Shown: in pieces, positions 1-7,357 of the stretch | Numbering within the stretch: the first letter of the stretch is position 1 | Layout: the number at the start of each line of letters is the position of its first letter | Origin: Verrucomicrobiales bacterium | GTDB taxonomy: Bacteria > Verrucomicrobiota > Verrucomicrobiia > Limisphaerales > Palsa-1400 | NCBI GenBank assembly: GCA_028293405.1 | Contig: JAQGOW010000447.1 | Span: forward strand, 1 to 10,009 | Direction of reading: 5' to 3' | DNA: 10,009 nt | Position numbers and translations under genes: made by a program | Notes under the pieces: generated by a model | Database searches by the model: none | Told to the model about the DNA's origin: nothing | Seen by the model: only the letters and a program-made list of their open reading frames with translations

Positions 1-2
1 TG

Positions 3-464
3 AAATCGGTCGTGAGCGGCTACGCTGGGGGCACCAAGGAGAATCCTACTTACGAACAAGTCTGCCACGGCAATACCGGCCACGCCGAAGTCATCCAGAT
101 TAAATTTGACCCGAAACAGATTGCTTACGACAAGTTGCTCGAAGTTTTTTGGGAAGCGCACGATCCGACGACGCTGAACCGCCAGGGCCATGACACCGGC
201 ACCCAGTATCGCTCTATCATTCTCTATTCCGACGACGACCAGAAGAAAGCGGCGGAAAAATCAAAATTCGCCGCTCAAAAAAATTTCAAAGATCCGATCG
301 TGACCGAGATTGTGCCGTTGAAAAAGTTCTACGCAGCGGAGGATTATCATCAGAACTATTTCAACACCCACGGCAGCCAAGGCTATTGCTCGTTTATTAT
401 TCGCCCGAAATTGCAAAAGTTGATCAGCAAGAAGGTCATTGAGGAGAAGTCGGTGACGCCATAG
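3..464 (+). CDS. msrA: Peptide-methionine (S)-S-oxide reductase MsrA, 5' end outside the window
   Basis: MsrA reduces methionine-S-sulfoxide, free or in proteins, back to methionine using thioredoxin, as part of cytoplasmic oxidative-damage repair. The visible reading frame runs from base 3 without a start, so the N-terminus with the catalytic GCFWG cysteine motif lies upstream and cannot be checked. What remains is diagnostic: SGYAGG followed by NPTYEQVC, the GHAE motif with the catalytic glutamate, FWEAHDPT, the GHDTGTQYRS segment carrying the conserved Asp and Tyr, FYAAEDYHQNY, and a GYC near the C-terminus that supplies a candidate resolving cysteine. A GTG at base 12 lies inside the conserved VVSGYAGG strand and is not a real start. 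The next gene begins 58 bases downstream on the same strand, so the two could be cotranscribed, although a small hairpin lies between them. Identification is very secure. Confidence 0.95.
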   Translation, partial: KSVVSGYAGGTKENPTYEQVCHGNTGHAEVIQIKFDPKQIAYDKLLEVFWEAHDPTTLNRQGHDTGTQYRSIILYSDDDQKKAAEKSKFAAQKNFKDPIVTEIVPLKKFYAAEDYHQNYFNTHGSQGYCSFIIRPKLQKLISKKVIEEKSVTP

Positions 465-479
465 GTGTCACGACCGCCC

Positions 480-496
480 TTTGCGCACCGCGCAAA
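480..496 (+). other. Short perfect hairpin between msrA and the esterase gene
   Basis: TTTGCGC at 480-486 and GCGCAAA at 490-496 form a perfect 7-bp inverted repeat around a 3-base loop (ACC). It lies 15 bases after the msrA stop and 26 bases before the next start. No T-run follows on the plus strand, so it is not a canonical intrinsic terminator. It could attenuate read-through or protect a 3' end, or bind a protein as DNA. The structure is seen; any function is inferred. Confidence 0.4.
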
Positions 497-512
497 CGAT
501 TTAGGTTTCAGC

Positions 513-518
513 AGGAGG
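513..518 (+). promoter_or_regulatory. Strong Shine-Dalgarno site for the esterase gene
   Basis: A perfect AGGAGG lies 4 bases before the ATG at 523 and fixes the start. It stands out because xylA, ispH, the GFA gene and the membrane-protein gene in this window have no comparable site. Confidence 0.85.
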
Positions 519-522
519 TTTT

Positions 523-1875
523 ATGGCCCTGCTCAGTTCGCGTCGAACTATTGATACGGTTCGCAAGTTCGCTTCTCCCCTTACCGGCGCATCCACCGAT
601 TACGATCCGCTCCTTGAGCTGGTCGGCGACGCGCAATTCGTGCTGCTCGGCGAGTCTACTCACGGGACGCACGAATTTTACAACTCTCGCGCAGAAATCA
701 CCAAACGGCTCATCACCGAAAAAGGATTCAACGTCATCGCGCTCGAAGCCGATTGGCCGGATGCATTGCGCGTCAACCGTTACGTTCGCGGCGGCGATCA
801 GGACGAGACCGCAAACGAAGCGCTAAGCGAGTTCAAACGTTTTCCAACCTGGATGTGGCGCAACGCCGATATGGTCGGGTTCATGGGTTGGTTGCGCGCG
901 CATAATGCGACGACGCGGAACCATCCCGCATGGAGCAAAGTCGGTGTCTACGGTTTGGATCTTTACAGTCTTCACGCCTCGATCGACGCGGTGATTCGTT
1001 ATTTGCAAAAGATGGATCCCGAAGCGGCCAAGGAAGCGCGCGTGCGTTACTCGTGCTTCGAACACTTTGGTGAAGATGCGCACTCCTACCGATTGACCGC
1101 GAGCCAACACAAATCGCTCTCGTGCGAGGATGTTGTCGTGGAGCAATTGGTTGAAATGCAGAAGCGCGCGACGGATCTCCTCAATCGCGACGGACGCGCT
1201 GCCGCTGACGAACTTTTCTTTGCTGAACAAAACGCGCTCGTTGCCAGGAATGCCGAGAAATATTATCGCGCGATGTATCGCGGTCGTCCCAACACCTGGA
1301 ACTTGCGCGACACCCACATGGTGGACACGCTGGATCGCTTGATGGAACATTTCCGCAGCCAGGGCGAGGTTCCGAAAGCCGTCGTGTGGGCGCACAATTC
1401 ACATTTGGGAGATGCGCGTGCGACGCAAATGACAAATCGCGGGGAGATAAATGTCGGCCAACTGATGCGTGAACGGCACGGAGACAAAACCGTGCTCGTT
1501 GGCTTTACCACAGCGACGGGAACCGTGACCGCCGCATCAGATTGGGGCGACCCCGCCGAACGAAAACAGGTCAGAGAACCGCTTCAAGACAGTTACGAAG
1601 AATTGTTCCACGACGTCGCAATTCCGAATTTCCTGTTAACGATTCGCCTTAACCGAACACTCTACCGCGCGCTCGCTCCGGAGTTATTGGAACGTGCGAT
1701 TGGTGTGATTTACCGGCCGGAGACAGAACGTTGGAGCCACTATTTTTCGTCGAACATCGCAGAGCAATTCGACGCGGTGATCCATTTTGATGAAACCCAG
1801 GCAGTGGAACCTTTGGAACGAACGTCGCAGTGGGACGAAGGCGAATATCCCGAGACTTACCCAACGGCGCTATGA
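523..1875 (+). CDS. Erythromycin-esterase family protein
   Basis: This 450-residue protein belongs to the Ere family (Pfam erythro_esteras), whose characterised members EreA and EreB open the macrolide lactone ring by hydrolysis. Most chromosomal homologues are uncharacterised and may act on other esters. Residues equivalent to the EreB active site are visible: GESTHG with Glu44 and His47, Arg56 in YNSR, Glu75 in ALEADWPDA, and WAHNSHLGD with His291 and His294. No signal peptide or membrane segment is seen, so it is probably cytoplasmic. Length is normal for a stand-alone Ere protein. Some homologues are fused to a phosphoribosyltransferase domain, which is absent here. The start is set by the AGGAGG four bases upstream. 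It follows msrA on the same strand and ends just before a long stem-loop that may terminate the transcript. No transposase or integron signs surround it, so it looks chromosomal and is not clearly a resistance gene. Family assignment is secure; the substrate is unknown. Confidence 0.9.
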   Translation: MALLSSRRTIDTVRKFASPLTGASTDYDPLLELVGDAQFVLLGESTHGTHEFYNSRAEITKRLITEKGFNVIALEADWPDALRVNRYVRGGDQDETANEALSEFKRFPTWMWRNADMVGFMGWLRAHNATTRNHPAWSKVGVYGLDLYSLHASIDAVIRYLQKMDPEAAKEARVRYSCFEHFGEDAHSYRLTASQHKSLSCEDVVVEQLVEMQKRATDLLNRDGRAAADELFFAEQNALVARNAEKYYRAMYRGRPNTWNLRDTHMVDTLDRLMEHFRSQGEVPKAVVWAHNSHLGDARATQMTNRGEINVGQLMRERHGDKTVLVGFTTATGTVTAASDWGDPAERKQVREPLQDSYEELFHDVAIPNFLLTIRLNRTLYRALAPELLERAIGVIYRPETERWSHYFSSNIAEQFDAVIHFDETQAVEPLERTSQWDEGEYPETYPTAL

Positions 1876-1884
1876 TTAAACGTT

Positions 1885-1958
1885 GCGCCGCAGAACGCGA
1901 AATCCCGTACCCCACACTCCTTTGGCGGCGGATACGGATGTTTCGCGTTCTTAGGCGC
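1885..1958. terminator. Long imperfect stem-loop after the esterase gene, possible bidirectional terminator
   Basis: A perfect 11-bp inverted repeat, AGAACGCGAAA (1892-1902) and TTTCGCGTTCT (1941-1951), is extended outward by GCGCC (1885-1889) pairing with GGCGC (1954-1958) across a 2x2 mismatch, and inward by CCGTA (1905-1909) pairing with TACGG (1933-1937). Together they can fold into a roughly 74-base imperfect hairpin. It begins 9 bases after the esterase stop, and its right arm overlaps the stop of a possible small minus-strand gene. Neither side has a long T-run, so intrinsic termination is uncertain. A dispersed palindromic repeat or structured RNA is an alternative. Confidence 0.45.
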
Positions 1959-2136
1959 GATAAAATTCACCAATTTCTTTGGCCGAGTTGTCACTCAGCC
2001 ATGACTGGTAAGAATCAGGCAATCCGAAGGCCGGATGAGCTTGTGGTTCGGCAGTGTGGCGAAAGCTGTTGGAGCGCACCGACGTGACGCGGCGGCTGGA
2101 ACGTTTGCTTTTGAGACGTAATAAACGTGCGATCAT
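1951..2136 (-). CDS. Possible small hypothetical protein, 61 residues
   Basis: This minus-strand frame encodes 61 residues starting MIARLLRLKSKRSSRR and ending SAKEIGEFYRA. The N-terminal third is strongly basic and Arg/Ser-rich; the rest contains PAFGLPDSYQSWLSD and has a more ordinary composition with Trp and Tyr. Codons often end in C or G, as in the neighbouring genes, which is the main argument that it is real. The frame stays open upstream to an ATG at 2277 (108 residues), but that extension has less protein-like composition, so I prefer the internal ATG at 2136. No Shine-Dalgarno site is visible for either start. The stop falls inside the stem-loop at 1885-1958, which could serve as its terminator. 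I do not recognise the family, and it may be a chance frame or a decayed gene. Confidence 0.3.
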   Translation of the reverse strand: MIARLLRLKSKRSSRRVTSVRSNSFRHTAEPQAHPAFGLPDSYQSWLSDNSAKEIGEFYRA

Positions 2137-2439
2137 GCTTGAGAGAAAGCGGGAACCGTGCCAACGACATTTCTGCAATTTATCGTGGTTTGAAGCACCA
2201 GTGAATCCGCTTTTAACATCTCCAAACCAACATCTTCCAACGACAACGTTCAATAGCTGCATTACGGGCGAAACCATTTCTCACGTTTGCAACTCATTTG
2301 GCGTGTCGTGCCATATTTCCAACACTGAGACAGTGCAGCATTGGTGCCATGCCTAATAATTGGAACACCTCGCGGCCAACGTTTTCGCTTGCCGGAAATC
2401 AATGCTCGCGCCCAAACTCGCCCGGTCATTCAATTTTTT
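2137..2439. other. Non-coding stretch upstream of xylA
   Basis: About 300 bases precede xylA without a gene I can support. It is less GC-rich than the flanking genes and presumably holds the xylA promoter, but I found no convincing -35/-10 pair and no clear XylR-type operator. The xylA frame is open back to a GTG at 2341, but the extra 33 residues do not resemble xylose isomerase N-termini. Confidence 0.5.
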
Positions 2440-3753
2440 ATGTCTGAGGCATTTCCAAAAATTTCGAAGGTTCAATACGAAGGTGCGAAGTCCAAGAACC
2501 CTTTGGCGTTCAAACATTACAACGCCGACGAGGTTGTCGAAGGCAAAACGATGCGCGACCACCTACGGTTCTCGGTCGTTTATTGGCATACTTTTCGCGG
2601 ACGCGGCGCGGATATGTTTGGCGGTCCGACCGTGTTCCGCCCCTGGGATGACAACTCGGATTCAGTCGAGAACGCCCAAAAGCGCGTGCGTGTCGCATTT
2701 GAGTTTATCGAAAAACTTGGCGCGCCGTTTTACGCGTTTCACGATCGTGACGTTGCACCGGAAGGCGCGACTCTGACTGACACGAACAAAAATCTCGATG
2801 CAGTCGCCAAGGTTCTCAAAGAAGAACAGAAGCGCACCGGGATCGGTTTGCTTTGGGGCACGGCTTGTCTCTTCGTGCATCCACGGTTTGCGCATGGAGC
2901 TGCGACGAGCTGTAATGCAGACGTTTTCGCTTACGCTGCGGCGCAGGTGAAGAAAGCGCTCGAGGTCACGCACGATCTCGGTGGTGAAGGTTACGTTTTC
3001 TGGGGCGGTCGCGAAGGTTATTCGACCTTGCTGAACACCAACATGAAACGCGAGTTAGATCATCTCGCCAAATTTTTGCACATGGCCGTCGAGCACAAAA
3101 AGAAAATCGGGTTTAAAGGCCAGTTCTACATCGAACCGAAGCCGAAAGAACCGACCAAGCACCAATACGATTCTGATGCGGCGGCGTGCCTGAACTTCCT
3201 GCGCGAATACGGCTTGAAGGACCATCTTAAGCTCAACCTCGAGACCAATCATGCGACGCTGGCCGGGCACTCGATGCAGCACGAATTGGAAGTTGCCGCT
3301 GCGGCCGACGCGCTTGGCTCGATCGATGCGAACACCGGGGACGCACTTCTTGGCTGGGACACTGACCAATTCCCGACCGATATTTACCTGACGACGCAAT
3401 GCATGTTGTCGATTCTCAACGCTGGCGGTCTCAAGACCGGCGGTGTCAATTTCGACGCCAAGGTGCGTCGCGAAAGTTTTGAGGTCGACGATCTGTTTTA
3501 TGCGCACATCGGCGGCATGGACGCTTTTGCGCGGGGCCTGAAAATCGCGGCCGCGATTCGCAAAGATGGACGACTCGCCGAATTTGTTAAAGCCCGCTAC
3601 TCGTCATGGGACAGAGACATCGGCCAGGACATCGAACTTGGTCGCGCGAACTTCGAGACGCTTGAGAAATATATGCTCAAGAAAGGCGACGTTGCGCCGA
3701 ATACCAGCGGTCGCCAAGAGTTCCTCGAGAACCTGATTAACGAGTTTATCTAA
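2440..3753 (+). CDS. xylA: Xylose isomerase
   Basis: XylA interconverts D-xylose and D-xylulose (and glucose and fructose) with two divalent metals in a cytoplasmic TIM-barrel enzyme, usually a tetramer. The 437-residue product fits the long-form (class II) enzymes, and its numbering matches E. coli XylA at every key site I checked: His101 and Asp104 in [10 protein letters not shown], Glu232 and Lys234 in [14 protein letters not shown], Glu268 and His271 in [11 protein letters not shown], Asp296 in GSIDAN, Asp307 and Asp309 in GWDTDQFP, and Asp339 in VNFDAK. The ATG at 2440 was chosen because [15 protein letters not shown] fits family N-termini and gives the usual length; no Shine-Dalgarno site precedes it. 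No xylB, xylose transporter or xylR lies nearby, so xylulokinase must be encoded elsewhere. Its stop overlaps that of the convergent histidine kinase gene by 4 bases. All catalytic residues are present, so it should be active. Confidence 0.97.
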   Translation: MSEAFPKISKVQYEGAKSKNPLAFKHYNADEVVEGKTMRDHLRFSVVYWHTFRGRGADMFGGPTVFRPWDDNSDSVENAQKRVRVAFEFIEKLGAPFYAFHDRDVAPEGATLTDTNKNLDAVAKVLKEEQKRTGIGLLWGTACLFVHPRFAHGAATSCNADVFAYAAAQVKKALEVTHDLGGEGYVFWGGREGYSTLLNTNMKRELDHLAKFLHMAVEHKKKIGFKGQFYIEPKPKEPTKHQYDSDAAACLNFLREYGLKDHLKLNLETNHATLAGHSMQHELEVAAAADALGSIDANTGDALLGWDTDQFPTDIYLTTQCMLSILNAGGLKTGGVNFDAKVRRESFEVDDLFYAHIGGMDAFARGLKIAAAIRKDGRLAEFVKARYSSWDRDIGQDIELGRANFETLEKYMLKKGDVAPNTSGRQEFLENLINEFI

Positions 3754-5474
3754 ACCGGAAACGCGATACTCACAGTCGTGCCTTTGCCGGGTTTGCTGCG
3801 GATTTTTATTTTGCCGCGGTGCGTTTCGACCACTCGCGCGACAATTGCCAATCCCAAGCCGGTCCCCTTTGTCTTCGTCGTACTCAAGAGCGAGGTGAAG
3901 GCGCGATCGCGTTGCGCGGCGGACATGCCGTGACCGGTGTCGGTGAATTCCAATACGACGTGCGTCGGTTGCTCGCTTGAGCGTGGTGCTCGCATCGCTT
4001 TCGACGAAATTGTCAGCGTGCCGCCGTTGGGCATCGCTTCGACGGCGTTCAATGTCAGATTCAAAAACGCTTGCGACAACTGCGTCGCGTCGCCCATTAC
4101 ATTTGGAATATCAGCATCCAGTTTGCGGAAGAACTGGATTTGTTGATTCCGCAATTTGTGACGCGTAAGCAGGCCGAGGTCGTCGACCAACTGGTTCAAA
4201 TTAACTTCGGTCAACTTCGGTTCCGTGCTGCGTGCGAAATCCAAAATTTGTTCCACGAACTTGTTCAGATGCTCCATTTTCTCGCGCAGGATGACGTCGT
4301 CTTTCATGCGCGGATCGCCTTCGGGAAAGCGCAAATCGAGCGAGTGATAGAGCATCTTCATCACAGTGAGCGGATTGCGAATTTCGTGGGCGACCTCTGC
4401 TGCGAGTAAACCGAGCGCAGACAATTTTTCGTTTTGGCGCAATTGCTCTTCGACATCTACGACGCGTTCGTAAAGGCGCGCTTTCTCGATTGCGATCGCA
4501 GACAACTCAGCCAAAGCCGAGAGAATGTGCACTTCCTCGTTCGAAAAAATGTAGGCCTCGTCTTTATAGACGTTGAGAACGCCGATCGCTTCACCGCCAA
4601 ACAACAACGGTGCGCTTAACAGCGCGCACAACTTTTCTTTGCGCGCGATTTCGGTGTTTTGATAGCGCGCCGACGTCTGCACGTTTTCCAACTGCAACGG
4701 CTTTTTGCGTCGCAGGACCACACCGGCAAAACTTTCTTCGATGCTCAACGCCGGCTTATTGATATACGCCGCACCGGCGCCAAAGCTCGCGCGCAGCGTG
4801 AGATTCTCACCAGCATCATCGATCATCAGCAGCGAACACGTTTTTGCCTGCATCAGCTTGCACGACTCTCGCGTGATGACTTGCAGCGCTTCGTTCACGT
4901 TCAAAGCCGAGTTGATGGTTTGGCTGACGCTCACCAGCGTTTCCAACAGGCGCGTCTTCATCCGCAACTGCTCGTAGAGCCACGTGTTGTGAATCACGCG
5001 CGCAGCTTGCACGGCCAACTCTTGCAACAGTTCCTGATCGGCGACCGTAAATGCATTTTCGCGATCGGAATCGACGTTCAAGACGCCGCGCAATTCGCCC
5101 ATTACTGCTAACGGCACGGCCAACTCCGAACGGACACCGCGACGCAACATGACGTATCGCGGATCTTTGCGCACGTCGCCAACGCACGCCGGTTGGCCGG
5201 TTTGGGCCACCCAACCGGTGATCCCCTGCCCTACCCGCAATCGCACATCGGGCGCGTTTTGCGGCAGACCGGTCGAGGTCTGAATTTCCAACAGCCCGCT
5301 GGTCGGGTTGATCATGATGACCGAACCGCTGGTGGCGCGCATGATGCGGACGGCTTCGCGCAACACCAGTTGCAACGCTTCCTGCGGCTCGAGCGTCGAA
5401 TGAATGACGTTGCTGACCTGATAGAGCACCTGCAGCCGCTCATAACGTGATTGCAATTCGGCGAGCGGATCCAT
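3750..5474 (-). CDS. Soluble double-GAF sensor histidine kinase
   Basis: This 574-residue protein has a short N-terminal coiled-coil-like stretch, a first GAF domain (about 28-165), a second GAF domain (about 188-333), a linker helix, a HisKA dimerisation domain and a HATPase_c domain. The H-box [13 protein letters not shown] places the phospho-accepting histidine at 363. The ATP-binding lid shows the N-box ([11 protein letters not shown], Asn476), G1 (DTGHGM, Asp512), an F-region ([12 protein letters not shown]) and G2 (GTGLGLAIV, 537-545). No membrane segment is seen, so it likely senses a cytoplasmic signal through GAF ligands. The H-box and lid are of the NtrB/AtoS type, which often partner sigma-54 regulators, but no response regulator lies in the window, so it is an orphan here. 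The start lies 1 base after the stop of the upstream LptG-like gene, implying translational coupling. Kinase assignment is secure; signal and partner are unknown. Confidence 0.95.
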   Translation of the reverse strand: MDPLAELQSRYERLQVLYQVSNVIHSTLEPQEALQLVLREAVRIMRATSGSVIMINPTSGLLEIQTSTGLPQNAPDVRLRVGQGITGWVAQTGQPACVGDVRKDPRYVMLRRGVRSELAVPLAVMGELRGVLNVDSDRENAFTVADQELLQELAVQAARVIHNTWLYEQLRMKTRLLETLVSVSQTINSALNVNEALQVITRESCKLMQAKTCSLLMIDDAGENLTLRASFGAGAAYINKPALSIEESFAGVVLRRKKPLQLENVQTSARYQNTEIARKEKLCALLSAPLLFGGEAIGVLNVYKDEAYIFSNEEVHILSALAELSAIAIEKARLYERVVDVEEQLRQNEKLSALGLLAAEVAHEIRNPLTVMKMLYHSLDLRFPEGDPRMKDDVILREKMEHLNKFVEQILDFARSTEPKLTEVNLNQLVDDLGLLTRHKLRNQQIQFFRKLDADIPNVMGDATQLSQAFLNLTLNAVEAMPNGGTLTISSKAMRAPRSSEQPTHVVLEFTDTGHGMSAAQRDRAFTSLLSTTKTKGTGLGLAIVARVVETHRGKIKIRSKPGKGTTVSIAFPV

Positions 5475-5475
5475 G

Positions 5476-6582
5476 TTATCGCACTTTCAAAGTCATCACT
5501 AAACCGGCCGTGCCGAATACGATGTTCGGCAACCACGCGCTCAACGCTGACGGCAGGATGTCAGCCGTTCCGAGGCCGAGACAGATTTTCTGCAGGATGA
5601 AATAGCCGAAGCAGATAAAGATACTCGCGGCGACGCCGACAAAAACATTTCGGCGACCTGAGCGTGCGCCGAAAGGGATCGAGATTAATACGACGATTAA
5701 ACATTTCACGGGCTCGGCATAACGGCCTTGCAATTGCGCTTCGAGCATCGCGCGGCGATCGCGCTGGGCCATCGGATGCAGTCGTTGGTAATTGCGAATT
5801 TCGGTTATCGAAAGCTGCGGGCGCTTGGCGGCTTGATCGAGCTTGAGGCTGTTGATCTTGATGTCGCTCTTGATCAGTTCCGGTGTCTCGGGAAACTTCG
5901 CTTCGAATACCGGATTGGTGGTTGCCGTCGCAAACCGAGCGCCCGGCGGCGTTTCCCATTGCTGCACCTTGAAAAAATTCCAAACGCCGTTTGAAAAAAT
6001 TCCGCTCTCCGCGAACAAGTCGTGATGACCGCCGTCGGCACTTTCCCATGCGATGGATGGCCGGAGCACTTCGCTCGTTGCGAGATTGAAATTCTTCACG
6101 TCCCAAGAGCGGTTTTCGGTTTCGTTGCGGAACTTGAGCGGGCCGTGCCAGGTGCGACTCTGCACCGGAGCGATGCGTCGCTGTTTGATTTCTTCGGCGC
6201 GCATGATGGATTGCGGAACCCACAGTTCGTTCACGATTAACACGAGAAAGCCAATGGCGAGGCCGACTATCATGTAAGGCAGCATCAAACGCCATAGTGC
6301 AACTCCGGCGGCACGCATGGCGGTGAGTTCGTTGTAACGCGCCATGCTGGTGAGCGCATACAGCATCGCGAGCAACAGCCCGATGGGCATGACCGTCACG
6401 ACCATTTCGGGGAGCGTCCAGAGGTAGTATTCCACGTAGTCGCCGAAGTGGAGCTTGAGCTTCTGCAGGCTGTCCAAGGAGAAAATCAGGTCGAACGCGC
6501 TGTAAAAAATCAAAAAGCCGGCGAGGCAATATCCCAACGGGACAAGCAGTTCGCGCAGCAAATAGCGGTCGAGCAGACGCAT
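5476..6582 (-). CDS. lptG: LptF/LptG-family permease (LPS export), LptG-like
   Basis: LptF and LptG form the inner-membrane core of the LptB2FGC ABC transporter that extracts lipopolysaccharide and feeds it to the periplasmic Lpt bridge. The 368-residue protein has the family layout: three N-terminal helices (about 14-35, 58-78, 99-119), a periplasmic beta-jellyroll-like domain (about 125-275) and three C-terminal helices (about 290-308, 312-334, 345-365). The start MRLLDRYLLRELL, the cytoplasmic segment YNELTAMRAAGV (the LptB-coupling region in the family) and NELWVPQ after helix 3 resemble LptG more than LptF; the choice between them is moderate. The frame is open a further 99 codons to 6879, but that stretch is low-complexity and crosses the repeat array. 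The ATG at 6582 gives the normal length and a normal first helix. No Shine-Dalgarno site is visible. The downstream kinase gene begins 1 base after the stop. Confidence 0.9.
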   Translation of the reverse strand: MRLLDRYLLRELLVPLGYCLAGFLIFYSAFDLIFSLDSLQKLKLHFGDYVEYYLWTLPEMVVTVMPIGLLLAMLYALTSMARYNELTAMRAAGVALWRLMLPYMIVGLAIGFLVLIVNELWVPQSIMRAEEIKQRRIAPVQSRTWHGPLKFRNETENRSWDVKNFNLATSEVLRPSIAWESADGGHHDLFAESGIFSNGVWNFFKVQQWETPPGARFATATTNPVFEAKFPETPELIKSDIKINSLKLDQAAKRPQLSITEIRNYQRLHPMAQRDRRAMLEAQLQGRYAEPVKCLIVVLISIPFGARSGRRNVFVGVAASIFICFGYFILQKICLGLGTADILPSALSAWLPNIVFGTAGLVMTLKVR

Positions 6583-6928
6583 TCGGCACAGGGTAGCGAC
6601 GCGGCCCGAGCAAGGCAAGGAAGGCGGACGGCGAACATGAGCACCCTCTGTCGGGAGCTTTCCAGCCGCGGAGGAGTTGGAGAAAAAAACGGGAAAAAAG
6701 TTACTGCGACTGGGTGCGACTGACTGCGATTGGGTGCGACCCGGTGCGACTAATGAGAAAGCAGTCGCACTCCAGTCGCACTCCAGTCGCAGTAGCGAGC
6801 GGTCGGCGTTCGTCTCGCATGTGTCCGTCTTGTTCTCGTGTTCGCTCATGCACAAGACGATACCTCCGGGGTCTGACAAAAGCTTCTTAGCTATTGCCGT
6901 TTTCTATTAAGAAAGCCCTGAACGTCGG
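6583..6928. other. Intergenic region between the GFA gene and the LptG-like gene
   Basis: This 346-base stretch has no gene I can support on either strand; the frames crossing it are low-complexity or shadows. It should hold the 3' end of the GFA transcript and the promoter of the lptG-kinase pair. Its main content is the repeat array at 6704-6792 and two A-runs on the plus strand (6683-6689 and 6694-6699), which read as T-runs on the minus strand. I found no clear promoter. Confidence 0.6.
6704..6792. repeat. Phased repeat array with opposed arms (TGCGACT units)
   Basis: Five copies of TGCGAC or TGCGAT start at 6705, 6715, 6725, 6735 and 6745, exactly 10 bases apart (consensus unit TGCGACTGGG). 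After a spacer of about 10 bases, three inverted copies AGTCGCA start at 6763, 6774 and 6785, exactly 11 bases apart (unit AGTCGCACTCC). The arms are complementary: 6704-6713 pairs perfectly with 6783-6792, and 6715-6722 with 6773-6780. Read on the minus strand, the stem is followed within a few bases by a run of six T and then one of seven T, so it could end the SRPBCC-GFA transcript. The near-helical phasing also suits side-by-side protein binding. Confidence 0.75.
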
Positions 6929-7342
6929 TCAACCCGGATACTTTTCAAATTTCGGCAATGCTGGATCCATTCGATCCCACGCGTTCGCGTCGCATGTCCA
7001 AACATCCATCTGCGATTTGAACGAACTTGGATCATCGAAACTCCCAGGTCTGATGACTGCAATGTGCGGAGCCGCGTCAGGCAAGCCCAAGACGGGCGAA
7101 CCGCAGTCAGCGCAAAAGCCGCGACGCGTCATGCCTTTGGCTTCACTCGGTGAAGCGTGAAAGCGCAGTGTGCCTTTAACGACCTTAAATGCTTCCTTGG
7201 GCACCACGACCAATTCCGAGCTCGCACCGCCACTGGCCCGCTGACAATCGCGACAATGACACTGAAGCATCACCACCGGTTCTGCCGTGGATTGGTAGCG
7301 AATGGCGCCGCAAGCGCAGCCTCCTGTAATAGGTAATTTCAT
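6929..7342 (-). CDS. GFA-family (CENP-V/GFA) zinc-binding protein
   Basis: The 137-residue product belongs to the glutathione-dependent formaldehyde-activating enzyme (GFA) fold family. The namesake S-hydroxymethylglutathione synthase role was proposed for one member and should not be assumed for all. Zinc ligands typical of the family are visible: Cys9 and Cys11 in GGCACGAIRY, Cys28, Cys30 and Cys33 in QCHCRDCQRASG, and Cys77 and Cys80 in FCADCGSPV. No signal peptide or membrane segment is seen, so it is probably cytoplasmic. Length is normal and the ATG at 7342 is the natural start, as MKLPITGGCACG fits family N-termini. It lies 15 bases after the stop of the SRPBCC gene on the same strand, so the two almost certainly form one transcript; such pairs are common in soil bacteria. 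The substrate is unknown. Confidence 0.9.
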   Translation of the reverse strand: MKLPITGGCACGAIRYQSTAEPVVMLQCHCRDCQRASGGASSELVVVPKEAFKVVKGTLRFHASPSEAKGMTRRGFCADCGSPVLGLPDAAPHIAVIRPGSFDDPSSFKSQMDVWTCDANAWDRMDPALPKFEKYPG

Positions 7343-7357
7343 AGGATCAGTTAATGA

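Noticed and set aside
823..1395. 190-residue minus-strand frame inside the esterase gene
   Set aside because: It is the complement of a well-supported gene and has no recognisable domain; high GC makes long antisense frames common.
2341..2439. N-terminal extension of xylA from a GTG at 2341
   Set aside because: The extra 33 residues do not resemble xylose isomerase N-termini; starting at 2440 gives 437 residues and numbering identical to E. coli XylA.
1876..2439. Insertion-sequence or tRNA remnant in the gap before xylA
   Set aside because: I found no tRNA cloverleaf, transposase motif, terminal inverted repeat pair or target duplication; only the stem-loop and one weak small frame.
5561..6613. 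350-residue minus-strand frame overlapping the LptG-like gene
   Set aside because: It is a frame-shifted shadow, very rich in Arg, Pro and Ala, without membrane helices or known motifs.
6704..6792. CRISPR array
   Set aside because: Repeat units are 10-11 bases without spacers, in opposite orientations, and no cas genes are present.
6583..6879. 99-residue N-terminal extension of the LptG-like protein
   Set aside because: It crosses the TGCGACT repeat array and is low-complexity; the family starts directly with MRLLDRY-like sequence and the first membrane helix.
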